A DNA stretch of 64,000 bases, taken from Granulicella sp. WH15. Its GTDB lineage: Bacteria > Acidobacteriota > Terriglobia > Terriglobales > Acidobacteriaceae. Of the stretch, positions 54,362-62,800 are shown piece after piece. The translations under genes and the position numbers were made by a program. The notes below the pieces were generated by a model. The model saw only the letters and a program-made list of their open reading frames with translations. It searched no databases and was not told the origin of the DNA. Location of the stretch: contig NZ_CP042596.1 in NCBI RefSeq assembly GCF_009914315.1, positions 1,736,001-1,800,000 of the forward strand, read 5' to 3'. The number at the start of each line of letters is the position of its first letter. Position 1 is the stretch's first letter.

Positions 54362-55243
54362 TCAGTTGATCTTTCTCAACCAGATATTCCGAACCGATAC
54401 CTTGCATGGAGCGCCTTCAAGCTCAATGCCGATTAAGCCTGAGATATTATTGGAAGAGTTGGCATCATCGTCGATATAGACGGCCATCAGTTGTCCGTTG
54501 ATGATATGCATCAGCACGCCACCGCGAGCAATAATCTCGTACTGATTCCAGTCGTTGATCTTGATATATCCACCAAGGGCATCCCGGCTACCGATATCTC
54601 CAAGCAATCTCTGAGCTTTTCCAGGCTCCGACTCTGTGACCTGGCCGCGCCATGCAAGGATTCCAAGCGGTGTGTTTTCCGAATAAAACTGTCCGCTGTA
54701 GGAAAAGCTGTGCGGGTTCACCGGATACCAGAAGTCAGCCTGGGGGCCGGTCATCATCCACGTAAGCTTTGGCGGCACAACGCCGGGCTTGAACCCACGG
54801 ATCCAGGGCTTGCCTACCGAACTTCGATACTGAATGCCGCTGCCGCCGCCGTTCTCCACCTTGATCTCAAGCTTTAAATCAAAGTCTTTTGCTTCCGTTC
54901 CGTGGTATGAGATATAGCTGTTTGGGCGTGGCTTATCCTTGGTCGATTCGCCTACGATAGCACCATCTTCCACTCGCCAGGTTTGGGGATCCCCATCCCA
55001 GTCCTTCAATGTTTTCCCATCGAACAAAGAAGTAAAGCCACTATGCTCATTGAATTCAATTGGATCGGGTTCGCGAAAATGCAATGTCTGGCTGCCCGGA
55101 TTTGCTACCTGAGAAGCACTGGCTTCTGGTGCTGGAATCTGCTGTGCAAGCAGCGGAACTGATAACACTCCAAATAAAAGACAAGATAACAAACCCGGCA
55201 ATATTGTGGCCTTGTACTTTCTAATGATCTTCATCTTTAGCAT
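54362..55243 (-). CDS. Exported DUF1080 protein (3-keto-disaccharide hydrolase-like) A
   Basis: 293 residues from the ATG at 55243, with GGGGGAG before it. Signal peptide with n-region KMKIIRKYKATILPG and hydrophobic LLSCLLFGVLSVPLLAQQ. The DUF1080 (PF06439) concanavalin-like fold: FTSLFDGKTLKDWDGDPQTW, RVEDGAIVGESTKDK, DFDLKLEIKVENGGGSGIQY, the GIQYRS strand, INDWNQYEIIARGGVLMHII, NGQLMAVYIDDDANSSNNIS. This family is now linked to cleavage of 3-keto-glycosides. Divergent from a second DUF1080 gene. Confidence 0.88.
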   Translation of the reverse strand: MLKMKIIRKYKATILPGLLSCLLFGVLSVPLLAQQIPAPEASASQVANPGSQTLHFREPDPIEFNEHSGFTSLFDGKTLKDWDGDPQTWRVEDGAIVGESTKDKPRPNSYISYHGTEAKDFDLKLEIKVENGGGSGIQYRSSVGKPWIRGFKPGVVPPKLTWMMTGPQADFWYPVNPHSFSYSGQFYSENTPLGILAWRGQVTESEPGKAQRLLGDIGSRDALGGYIKINDWNQYEIIARGGVLMHIINGQLMAVYIDDDANSSNNISGLIGIELEGAPCKVSVRNIWLRKIN

Positions 55244-55372
55244 TAGCTCTCCCCCTTGAATGAACATAAGCTTTAACTCGTACAGCCCTTATTGTTTTGC
55301 CCAGTAGATAAAACTACCTGAGAAGTGCACGGTACGCGATGTAAGACTACTTGCAAATTTGTAATTCTTTTG

Positions 55373-55385
55373 AACGAGTCTCGTT
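55373..55385. promoter_or_regulatory. Dyad AACGAG-T-CTCGTT
   Basis: Perfect inverted repeat with 6-bp arms in the gap between the two divergent DUF1080 genes. It shares CGAGTCTCG symmetry with LacI-type sites but differs from the TGAGACGTCTCA sites, so it may bind the same regulator weakly or another one. Confidence 0.35.
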
Positions 55386-55465
55386 GGATTCCGCATTGCA
55401 GAGCATCTTGTCGGATCTGGTGGTGCATGATTGCTGAAGTTCCCAGTATGCGCGTATTGTAACAA

Positions 55466-55477
55466 TGAGACGTCTCA
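55466..55477. promoter_or_regulatory. Candidate LacI operator 3 (TGAGACGTCTCA)
   Basis: Identical to 48541-48552 and here part of the longer palindrome ATGAGACGTCTCAT (55465-55478). It overlaps an ATG that gene finders may pick as start; the true start of the DUF1080 gene is more likely the GTG at 55504. Confidence 0.72.
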
Positions 55478-55503
55478 TATTCCTTATACGCAGGAAGTCT
55501 TCA

Positions 55504-56274
55504 GTGAAGCTCCAATTAACTGCTGCCTGTGCGCTCGTTTGCGGGATTGCCCTAAGGGCTCAGACAACTGTGCCAGTATCACAGCAGGTTGATCTCTCTG
55601 ATCGTTCTGCGTGGTCCGAGCTTTTTGATGGCAAGACGCTCGCCGGGTGGGACGGTGATCCCAAGGTGTGGAGCGTGCAGGATGGAAGCATTGTGGGCAG
55701 TTACAACACGCCTTCTGGTACACGCAATGGTGGAACCTACTTGGTTCTCAAGAATCTTACTCCTGCTAGTTTTGAATTGAAGCTCGAGATCAAACTGGAG
55801 GGAGAGAAGCCTGACAGCGGAATTCAGTACCGCAGCTATCTAACTCCACCGCGCCCCGACCCCAACCCTCCGCCACAGGATCCCCGTTGGAATATGGGAG
55901 GCTACCAGTTTGATGTTCATTATCTCGACTCCTGGACCGGTCAGATCGGCGAGAACGGCCCGCGGGCACGGGGCATCCTCGCCAAACGTGGCCAAATGGT
56001 AAAGGCCGAGGCCGGCAAGCCCCCACAGTTGATCGGTGATCTTGGGTCCCTCGAAAGCTTGGGCAAGTTCTACAAACTCGGGGAGTGGAATCAGGTCTAT
56101 CTGATCGTACGCGGACATGAGTTCATCCAGATAATCAATGGACATGTGATGGCCATTCTGATTGATGATGATGCTACTCAATCAAGACCGAGTGGGCTCA
56201 TTGGTTTGCAATGTTCTGGTCCAGGAACGCTTAAGGTATCCTTCCGTAACCTCTGGCTCAAAGAAATTGAGTGA
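55504..56274 (+). CDS. Exported DUF1080 protein (3-keto-disaccharide hydrolase-like) B
   Basis: 256 residues from the GTG at 55504: AGGAAG lies at 55492-55497 and the product then begins with a proper signal peptide (KLQLTAACALVCGIALRA-QT). The ATG at 55465 is inside an operator palindrome. Domain: WSELFDGKTLAGWDGDPKVW, SVQDGSIVGSYNTPSG, SFELKLEIKLEGEKPDSGIQ, YRSYL, GGYQFDVHYLDSWTGQIGEN, LGEWNQVYLIVRGHEFIQII, NGHVMAILIDDDATQSRPSG, LKVSFRNLWLKEIE. Clearly paralogous to protein A. Probably hydrolyses keto-glycosides in the periplasm. Confidence 0.87.
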   Translation: MKLQLTAACALVCGIALRAQTTVPVSQQVDLSDRSAWSELFDGKTLAGWDGDPKVWSVQDGSIVGSYNTPSGTRNGGTYLVLKNLTPASFELKLEIKLEGEKPDSGIQYRSYLTPPRPDPNPPPQDPRWNMGGYQFDVHYLDSWTGQIGENGPRARGILAKRGQMVKAEAGKPPQLIGDLGSLESLGKFYKLGEWNQVYLIVRGHEFIQIINGHVMAILIDDDATQSRPSGLIGLQCSGPGTLKVSFRNLWLKEIE

Positions 56275-56387
56275 TAGCTCTTTGGGGATAAGTCAAAGCG
56301 TAGTCATCACTATGTGAGCACTCCGCTCCTGAATATAGTTGCCGGAGATGGTGGCTCACAGAATGCAGAGATGGGGGGGAGCTTGAA

Positions 56388-56600
56388 GTGATGAAGCAAT
56401 CTGCCTTTCGGGCGGCACTTGCGGCTAACCGCGTCAATGTCAGCGCCGCGGCCCGACATCTGGGACTGAACCGCAGCATGCTTTATCGCAGTATGCGTGG
56501 TTTGCGAGTCGGACTGGCTCTCTCCGACGGCTCCAGGCTATTTTTGCCGGTTACGGATTGTGCGATGGCTAAGTCCCTGCATATACGTCATTTGGTCTAG
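56388..56600 (+). CDS. Small Fis-type helix-turn-helix protein or remnant
   Basis: 70 residues: KQSAFRAALAANRVNVSAAA, RHLGLNRSMLYRSMRGLRV is a Fis-type HTH like that ending NtrC-family activators, followed by a short hydrophobic tail. It may be a stand-alone regulator or the end of a lost activator gene. GGGGGGAG about 8 nt before the ATG supports translation. Confidence 0.45.
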   Translation: MMKQSAFRAALAANRVNVSAAARHLGLNRSMLYRSMRGLRVGLALSDGSRLFLPVTDCAMAKSLHIRHLV

Positions 56601-56807
56601 ATCAGCCTCAGTCTGGCGGCCCATGACATCTGTCCTCTTTGGCAAGACAATCGCATGAATCTCCCACGATGCCAAGTCTCGCGGATGTACTCTCCGTGAA
56701 TTGTCCATAAACCTCTGGTCTGATGGCATCGACGGGGGAGCAAAGTTAGAATGCAAGAAGTCGCCCAGGATATTGCATGGGGACTGCCATCAGAGAGGAA
56801 GCTACGA

Positions 56808-58196
56808 ATGAATTTTAAGTTTGGTTGGAGTCGCCGTTCCTTTTTATCCATGCTTGCAGCCGCCAGCGGAAGCCTGTTTGCCACGCATGAGGCGGGGGCA
56901 ACGGGACTTGCCAAGAAGTCAACGGCGTCCAAGCCCTTGGTCGATGGCAACCCGATCGTGCCGATCACGTCCGGGCTCGGTTCTACGGGGGATATCTATG
57001 CAGAGCTGGGCGTTACTCCGCTGATTAATATCAATGGCACGGTGACTGTCATCGGTGGGTCGGTGATGAAGCCGGAGGTCATGGAGCTCATTCGCCGGGG
57101 CAACGAGCACTTCGTTCTGATCGATGAGCTCGAGGTCGCAGCGGGTAAGTTCATTGCAAAGCTGTGCAAGTCTCCTGCAGGCTACACGGGACTGGTGACC
57201 GGCGGCGCTGCTGCGGCGATGGTCGTGGCGTATGCAGGCATGATGACGGAAGATCTTGAGCCGCGTATCAAGGCCTGTCCTGACGTGACCGGTTTCCCCA
57301 GGACGGAAGTCATCATCCAGAAGAGCCACCGCTATGCATTCGACCATCAGATTCGGCAGACGGGCGCGAAGCTGATCGAGGTGGAGACGCGCGAGGAGAT
57401 GATTGCCGCGATCAACCCGCGTACGTTGGCAATTCACTTCGTCAACATTCAGTCTGATAGGGGACAGGTAAGTGGTCCTGAGGTGGTTGCTATCGCCAAG
57501 GCGCACAACATCTATAGCTTCAACGACGCCTCGGCCGATGTGCCGCCGGTATCGCGGCTCTGGGAGTATCCGGCAATCGGCTTTGACATGGTTACCTTCA
57601 GCGGCGGCAAGGACATCTGCGGACCGCAGGCATCGGGCATCCTGATCGGCAAGGAAGAGCTGATTCACTGGTCTCTGCTGAACATGAGCCCGCAGGAAGA
57701 TCGAATCGGACGTTGCTGCAAGGTCGGCAAGGAGACCATCTTCGGTCTTCTGAAGGCGCTTGAGATCTTCGTCAACCAGGACTACGACGCAACCCTGCGG
57801 ATGTACGACGCGCGGGCAAAGGTGATCTCCGATGCTGTAGCAAAGTTTGGCGTGACGGCTCTGCCGCGTGAGTTCAATCCCAATGCGCTCGGCAACGTTA
57901 CGCCGCGTTATAGCTGGCATATCGATCCCAAGCTCAAGATCACCGGGCCGGAGGTGATGCAGAAGCTTGCTGATACCAGGCCGATCGGAATCGGCAGCAT
58001 GGGCGCGGGCGCGAGCGGTATGCGCGGACGCAACCCGGATGAGCCGAAGGGGGCTGCGCCAAAGCCTTCGCGTCATAACGGCCATGGCGAAGATCCGACC
58101 AGCTTCGGTTTTGCTGTCTGGCAGATCAAGGACGGGGAAGACAAGGTCATTGCCGACCGGCTCGTCGAGATCTTCAGCGAGGCTGCGAAGGCTTAG
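56808..58196 (+). CDS. Tat-exported SelA-fold PLP-dependent enzyme
   Basis: 462 residues from the ATG at 56808 (the frame extends to 56751 without protein-like sequence). Tat leader KFGWSRRSFLSMLAAASGSL. Then the SelA/D-glucosaminate-6-phosphate ammonia-lyase pattern: LGVTPLININGTVTVIGGSV, GYTGLVTGGAAAAMVVAYAG, the aspartate in SFNDASADVPPV and the Schiff-base lysine in VTFSGGKDICGPQASGILIG, LNMSPQEDRIGRCCKVGKET. All PLP contacts appear present. In known cases these enzymes deaminate amino sugar acids; an exported PLP enzyme must receive its cofactor before Tat transport. Substrate unknown. Confidence 0.82.
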   Translation: MNFKFGWSRRSFLSMLAAASGSLFATHEAGATGLAKKSTASKPLVDGNPIVPITSGLGSTGDIYAELGVTPLININGTVTVIGGSVMKPEVMELIRRGNEHFVLIDELEVAAGKFIAKLCKSPAGYTGLVTGGAAAAMVVAYAGMMTEDLEPRIKACPDVTGFPRTEVIIQKSHRYAFDHQIRQTGAKLIEVETREEMIAAINPRTLAIHFVNIQSDRGQVSGPEVVAIAKAHNIYSFNDASADVPPVSRLWEYPAIGFDMVTFSGGKDICGPQASGILIGKEELIHWSLLNMSPQEDRIGRCCKVGKETIFGLLKALEIFVNQDYDATLRMYDARAKVISDAVAKFGVTALPREFNPNALGNVTPRYSWHIDPKLKITGPEVMQKLADTRPIGIGSMGAGASGMRGRNPDEPKGAAPKPSRHNGHGEDPTSFGFAVWQIKDGEDKVIADRLVEIFSEAAKA

Positions 58197-58274
58197 CCTT
58201 CATCCTGCATCTGTTTACACGGTGATCCTGCTTCTGTGGTCGTCTACCGTTTGCATTGAGACGTTGTTGCTGCG

Positions 58275-58307
58275 TGTGCCTGCTGATTACTGGAATCAGC
58301 AGGCACA
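58275..58307. terminator. Hairpin terminator after the PLP enzyme gene
   Basis: TGTGCCTGCTGATT-ACTGG-AATCAGCAGGCACA, perfect 14-bp stem with 5-nt loop, 79 nt after the stop at 58196. No T run follows, so termination strength is uncertain. Confidence 0.6.
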
Positions 58308-58343
58308 TGCAACAGGACACGAAGCATGGATCGAGGATGCAGC

Positions 58344-59519
58344 ATGATGTTCTGTCGTTCGTTGTCTACTGCCTGCGCGCTGCTTGCGCTTGCTCCACTT
58401 GCGGGATTCGCGCAGAGCCAGGCGAAGCAGGATAAGCTCGTCCATCTGAATCAGATCCAAGTGATCGGCACGCACAACAGCTACAACACCGGCTTCGCGC
58501 CAAGCGAGGCGAAGTTCTTCTCTGCACAGTACCCCAAGGCATATCACGGTCTTGAGTATCATCACCAGACCCTTGCCGAGCAGCTTTCAGGCGGTGTGCG
58601 GCAGTTGGAGCTGGACATTGTTCAGGACCCCAAGGGGGGCAGGTTCGCGCATCCCAAGATTGTGGGGATTACGAAGGAGCAGGGGCTGCCCGCCGACCCG
58701 GACTTCGATCCCCAGCACGAGATGGAGAGGCCTGGATTCAAGGTTGTGCATCTAGGCGATCTGAACGAGCGTAGCAGCTGCCAGAGCTTCGTTCATTGCC
58801 TGCAGGATATTCGCGGGTGGTCCAAAGCGCATCCCGACCACATGCCCATCTTCGTGCTTGTCGAGGATAAGCAGGGGCGTATCAGCCAGCTTCCGGGTGC
58901 AGTCGAGGCTGAACCGTGGACGGCGGAGACCTGGGACGCGCTCGATCGCGAGATTCATTCCGTCTTTCCGGAAAAAGAGATCATCACTCCCGACATGGTG
59001 CGCGGTCGCTATGCCACGCTTGAGGAGGCTGTGCTGGCTGGACAATGGCCTACGCTGGCGAAGTCCCGTGGCAAGGTCGTCTTCCTTCTCTACATCAAAA
59101 AATCCGCTCCAGCCTACATGAACGGTCATCCTTCGTTGCGGGGGCGTGTCCTGTTCACGAACTCTGATCCAGGACAGCCGGAGGCGGCCTTTGTCGAACG
59201 GGATAGTGGCACGCCGGAGATCATCGACCCTTTTATCAAGAGTGGTTATCTCGTCCGAACACGGGCAGATTTCAATACCGATGCCGGACGTAACAACGAT
59301 ACGGCCCGTCGCGACAGCCTGCTTTTGAGTGGTGCGCAGATGATAAGCACGGATTTTCCGCTCACGGAGCCTGCGCCATGGAGTGGCTATACCGTCGGCC
59401 TTCCGCACGGTCTTCCGGCGCGCTGCAATCCTGTCAACGCACCTTCTGGTTGCAAGGATGAGCTTCTGGAGCCACATACGAAGAGCGGTGGGGAACCATC
59501 GCCTTCGAACCATCCTTAG
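58344..59519 (+). CDS. Secreted Ca2+-dependent PI-PLC-like protein
   Basis: 391 residues from the ATG at 58344 (GAGG 7 nt before). Signal peptide MFCRSLSTACALLALAPLAG-FAQ. The PLC-like TIM barrel has LNQIQVIGTHNSYNTGFAPS with the first catalytic His, LSGGVRQLELDIVQDPKG with metal-ligand acids, KVVHLGDLNERSSCQSFVHC, HPDHMPIFVLVEDKQGR, and late GSLVRTRADFNT-type and STDFPLTEPAPWSGYTVGLP strands. Members of this family (PF16670) are exported phosphodiesterases; the substrate, perhaps an inositol- or glycerol-phosphate compound, is not known. Confidence 0.85.
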   Translation: MMFCRSLSTACALLALAPLAGFAQSQAKQDKLVHLNQIQVIGTHNSYNTGFAPSEAKFFSAQYPKAYHGLEYHHQTLAEQLSGGVRQLELDIVQDPKGGRFAHPKIVGITKEQGLPADPDFDPQHEMERPGFKVVHLGDLNERSSCQSFVHCLQDIRGWSKAHPDHMPIFVLVEDKQGRISQLPGAVEAEPWTAETWDALDREIHSVFPEKEIITPDMVRGRYATLEEAVLAGQWPTLAKSRGKVVFLLYIKKSAPAYMNGHPSLRGRVLFTNSDPGQPEAAFVERDSGTPEIIDPFIKSGYLVRTRADFNTDAGRNNDTARRDSLLLSGAQMISTDFPLTEPAPWSGYTVGLPHGLPARCNPVNAPSGCKDELLEPHTKSGGEPSPSNHP

Positions 59520-59521
59520 TG

Positions 59522-59559
59522 CTTAGCGGTTCATCCGAGGGATCGCATGAACCGCTAAG
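59522..59559. terminator. Bidirectional terminator
   Basis: CTTAGCGGTTCAT (59522-59534) pairs with ATGAACCGCTAAG (59547-59559), 13 bp, 12-nt loop, between convergent genes ending at 59519 and 59576. Confidence 0.75.
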
Positions 59560-59575
59560 TAAAGGGCATGGCTCG

Positions 59576-61036
59576 TTAGCGTAATAGCTCAGGCTTCGTC
59601 GATGCCAGGGTGGCGATCAGCTCACCGAAGAGCGTGTTCGCCCAGGCAAACCATGGGCGCGTGAATCGGGCGGCATCATCCTTGAAGTAGCTTTCGTGCA
59701 TGAAGCCGGTTCCTGCAGCAGACCGCTTCAGCATGGTCAGGGCACGACGAATCTCCTGGTTGGAGGTGCTCGTCAGGGCATAGACCATCTGTGACATGGG
59801 CCAGATCATGTCTTTCCCGATATGCGGACCTCCGATGCCCTCACCGGCTGAGCCCTGAAAGAACCACGGATTGCGGGTGCTCCAGACAAATTGACGAGTG
59901 CGGGCGTAGAGAGCCGGGTCCGGCGAACTCTTGAGGTACGGCAGGCCCAGCAGGCTGGGCACGTTGGCATCGTCCATCAGCAGATGGCTTCCGAATCCAT
60001 CGACTTCGTAGGCCCAGATGGTTCCCGAGGTGGTAGGAACGATGGCGTGCTGCTGGAGAGCGCGCTCGACCTCGGTCGCGAGTGACTGTGCTTCCATGGC
60101 GAGTCCATCGTCGTGCAGGACGGCGTGAGCCATCTCGGCAAGCTGGCGTAGAGAGGTAACCGCGAAGAGGTTTGAGGGCACGAGAAATGGAAAGACGCAG
60201 GCATCGTCGGAGGGACGAAAGCCCGAGGCGATCAGGCCGACCGGGTTGACGGGATTGCCATAGCCATCGGCAGGTAGAGTCTCGGTCGAGACCTCGGAGA
60301 AGCGTTGGAAGTGGTATGGGCCGGCTCCGTTTTTGCGCTGCTGCGTCCGCATGACTCCCACCACGGTCTTCATCGCCTGCTGCCACATTGCGTCGAAGGG
60401 GGCGGTGCTACCGGTCTGTCGCCAGTATCCGTGGGCCAGGCGGATGGGATAGCAGAGAGAGTCCAGTTCATACTTGCGTTCGCCGACGCCCTGTTTGAGA
60501 TCGGTCTTGTCTTTCAGGCTCCAGGGAAGAGGAGGTGCATTGAGGTCGGCCATGAAGGCATTGGCGTATGGGTCGATCAGAAGGCATCGCGTCTGACGCC
60601 GGATAACCCCTTCGAGCAGGTGAGCGAGTGCAGGATCTTTCGCGGCAAGCGGAAGATACGGCCAGACTTGTGCGGACGAGTCGCGCAACCACATGGCGGC
60701 AATATCGCCGGTGATGACGGTAGTGTCGGGCTTGCCTTCAAAAGATCCTGTTTCTACGGTCGTATCCAGTGTATTTGGGAAGCAGGCAACGAATAAGGCC
60801 GCAAGAGCTGGATCGCCGATCTGTCGGCTGGTAGACGTAATAAATTGTTCGACGGTGGCGTTCTGGAACCTGCGATCAGATGGCTTCGGTCTCGGGGATA
60901 GCGGTGTTTCCGGGACCGTGCTTGCAAGAGCGAGACCGGGCCAGCACGAAAATAAGCTGAGATCAGCGGCTATTGCTGTGATGGACTGTAGCGCCATGCG
61001 TCGCGTAAGTGGCTTTTTCATAAATCCCGAATTCAT
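59576..61036 (-). CDS. GH125 family exo-alpha-1,6-mannosidase-like protein
   Basis: 486 residues; AAAGAGAG precedes the ATG at 61036. Tat-like leader [20 protein letters not shown]. The GH125/DUF1237 fold (alpha/alpha toroid): [132 protein letters not shown]. The conserved Asp and Glu residues around [11 protein letters not shown] and MDDAN are present. Removes terminal alpha-1,6-mannose, consistent with use of fungal or plant mannans. Confidence 0.9.
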   Translation of the reverse strand: MNSGFMKKPLTRRMALQSITAIAADLSLFSCWPGLALASTVPETPLSPRPKPSDRRFQNATVEQFITSTSRQIGDPALAALFVACFPNTLDTTVETGSFEGKPDTTVITGDIAAMWLRDSSAQVWPYLPLAAKDPALAHLLEGVIRRQTRCLLIDPYANAFMADLNAPPLPWSLKDKTDLKQGVGERKYELDSLCYPIRLAHGYWRQTGSTAPFDAMWQQAMKTVVGVMRTQQRKNGAGPYHFQRFSEVSTETLPADGYGNPVNPVGLIASGFRPSDDACVFPFLVPSNLFAVTSLRQLAEMAHAVLHDDGLAMEAQSLATEVERALQQHAIVPTTSGTIWAYEVDGFGSHLLMDDANVPSLLGLPYLKSSPDPALYARTRQFVWSTRNPWFFQGSAGEGIGGPHIGKDMIWPMSQMVYALTSTSNQEIRRALTMLKRSAAGTGFMHESYFKDDAARFTRPWFAWANTLFGELIATLASTKPELLR

Positions 61037-61420
61037 TTGCTCTCTTTGTGTGATGACTTCTTCACGAGGTCGGTCATAGGTCCTATACCTATCTCAAATT
61101 TAAGTGCGATCCTTTGAAATAGGGCGTCGATGAGGTGTCTGATGCAGGTTGTCGGCGCGAAATAAGCAGTGCTTTCCATGTATTTGCATTGATCGATGGA
61201 CTCCGCACCCGTCCACCTATTCGCACTACTTCATGCTACTTCGCACTATTTCAGAAAGAAGAAGAACTTGAATGACCTCATAGTTATCTCATCTTTCTAA
61301 GAGAAGTCCGCTTTCGCTTGAGACAAATGCCCTAGTGGGGACGAGCTAAGTCCCTCGACGTTGAATTAGAGTTCAAGAAGCACTATTGCCAGTTGATAGA
61401 CTGCGCATCAGGAGAGAACG
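61037..61420. other. Divergent intergenic region
   Basis: 384 nt between GH125 and MFS genes, A/T-rich, no gene seen. It contains a direct repeat of TTCGCACTA(C/T)TTC at about 61218-61255. Promoters for both genes should be here. Confidence 0.4.
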
Positions 61421-62740
61421 ATGGTCGCCGGACGCCGTACACGAGTCAGACTTTTTCTAGCCTTCTGGCTCTTTATCCTAAGCGGCATCGCCTTTCTCGA
61501 CCGCACCAACATCTCTATCGCTGGACTTCAGATCAGCCAGGAGTTTGGTCTAGGCAATCAACGGCTTGGTTGGATATTCTCAGCCTTCCTCATTGGGTAT
61601 GCTGGTTTTCAGCTTCCCGCAGGCGTTCTTGCGGCGCGTTTTGGTCCTCGGCGTGTACTTACGCTTGGAGTCTTGTGGTGGGGAATCGCTACTGCGTTGA
61701 CCGCGCTGCTACCTTCGAACATTCCGCACGCGCTAGTTCTTCTCATCGCCATTCGATTCGTTCTCGGGGCGGGAGAGGCGGTGATTTATCCTGCGGCGAA
61801 CCAGTTTGTTGCGCGCTGGGTGCCTCAGCAGGAACGTGGTTTCGTCAACGGCCTCATCTTCGCTGGAGTGGGGGCTGGCAGCGGGCTAACCCCGCCGCTC
61901 CTCACCTGGATCATCGTAGAGCATGGATGGCGTGCAGCGTTCTGGTTCAGCGCAGTCGTGGGCTTCATTGGAGGCGCCATCTGGTGGTTCTTGGCGCGCG
62001 ATACCCCGGAAGAGCACCCAGGAGTCTCGCGTGCGGAGTTGCAGGAGATTCGCGAGGGGCTTTTGGTGAGTTCGCCGGATCGTGACTTTACGCAATCCGG
62101 CGCCAGCACCAGCATCTCCTGGAAAGCGATCTTCACCCGTAAGGATCTGGCCGCCCTGATGGCCGGCTACTTTAGCTTTGGCTATATTGCGTGGGTCTTT
62201 TTTAGCTGGTTCTTTCTTTATCTGGCCCAGGTTCGTGGATTCGATCTCCGGTACAGCGCACGTTATGCCATGCTGCCGTTTCTCTGCATGACGATCTTCA
62301 GCCTGGTCGGTGGAAGCTTGTCCGATCGGCTCACCCGCATGTATGGCTTGCGTGTCGGTCGCTGCTACCTTGCTTCTGTCTCGCTATTTATTACCGCGAT
62401 CTTTCTCGTGATCGGATCGCAGGTTCGCAGTCCTCAGCTTGCAGGCATCATTCTGGCTGGCGGAGCTGGCGCTCTCTACCTCTCGCAGAGCACGTTCTGG
62501 TCAGTGTCAGTCGATATTGCAGGCCGCAGCTCCGGCGTCTTTTCGTCGATGGTCAACATGGGCGGGCAGCTCGGCGGGGCGCTCACCGCTTCGTTGACGC
62601 CCTGGATCGCACAGCGCTTCGGCTGGACGACATCCTTCGCCGTTGCCGCCGGAATGGCAGTCGTTGGGGCATTATGCTGGCTTGTCGTTCACCCCGAACG
62701 CGCTCTTGAATCCTCGGAGTCGCATTTGATGAAAGTTTAA
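61421..62740 (+). CDS. MFS transporter, anion:cation symporter (ACS) type
   Basis: 439 residues, 12 hydrophobic helices. ACS-family signatures: FLDRTNISIAGLQISQEFGL after the first helix, GWIFSAFLIGYAGFQLPAGV, LAARFGPRRVLTLGVLWWGI, RFVLGAGEAVIYPAANQFVA and RWVPQQERGFVNGLIFAGVG. Related carriers take up sugar acids (hexuronate, glucarate, gluconate). It may import oxidised sugars produced by the exported enzymes encoded nearby. Confidence 0.9.
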   Translation: MVAGRRTRVRLFLAFWLFILSGIAFLDRTNISIAGLQISQEFGLGNQRLGWIFSAFLIGYAGFQLPAGVLAARFGPRRVLTLGVLWWGIATALTALLPSNIPHALVLLIAIRFVLGAGEAVIYPAANQFVARWVPQQERGFVNGLIFAGVGAGSGLTPPLLTWIIVEHGWRAAFWFSAVVGFIGGAIWWFLARDTPEEHPGVSRAELQEIREGLLVSSPDRDFTQSGASTSISWKAIFTRKDLAALMAGYFSFGYIAWVFFSWFFLYLAQVRGFDLRYSARYAMLPFLCMTIFSLVGGSLSDRLTRMYGLRVGRCYLASVSLFITAIFLVIGSQVRSPQLAGIILAGGAGALYLSQSTFWSVSVDIAGRSSGVFSSMVNMGGQLGGALTASLTPWIAQRFGWTTSFAVAAGMAVVGALCWLVVHPERALESSESHLMKV

Positions 62741-62800
62741 CGCTTGCATTACATATGCAAAATGTGATGCCTTAGATGTGTGCTTGAAAATTTAAAGCGG

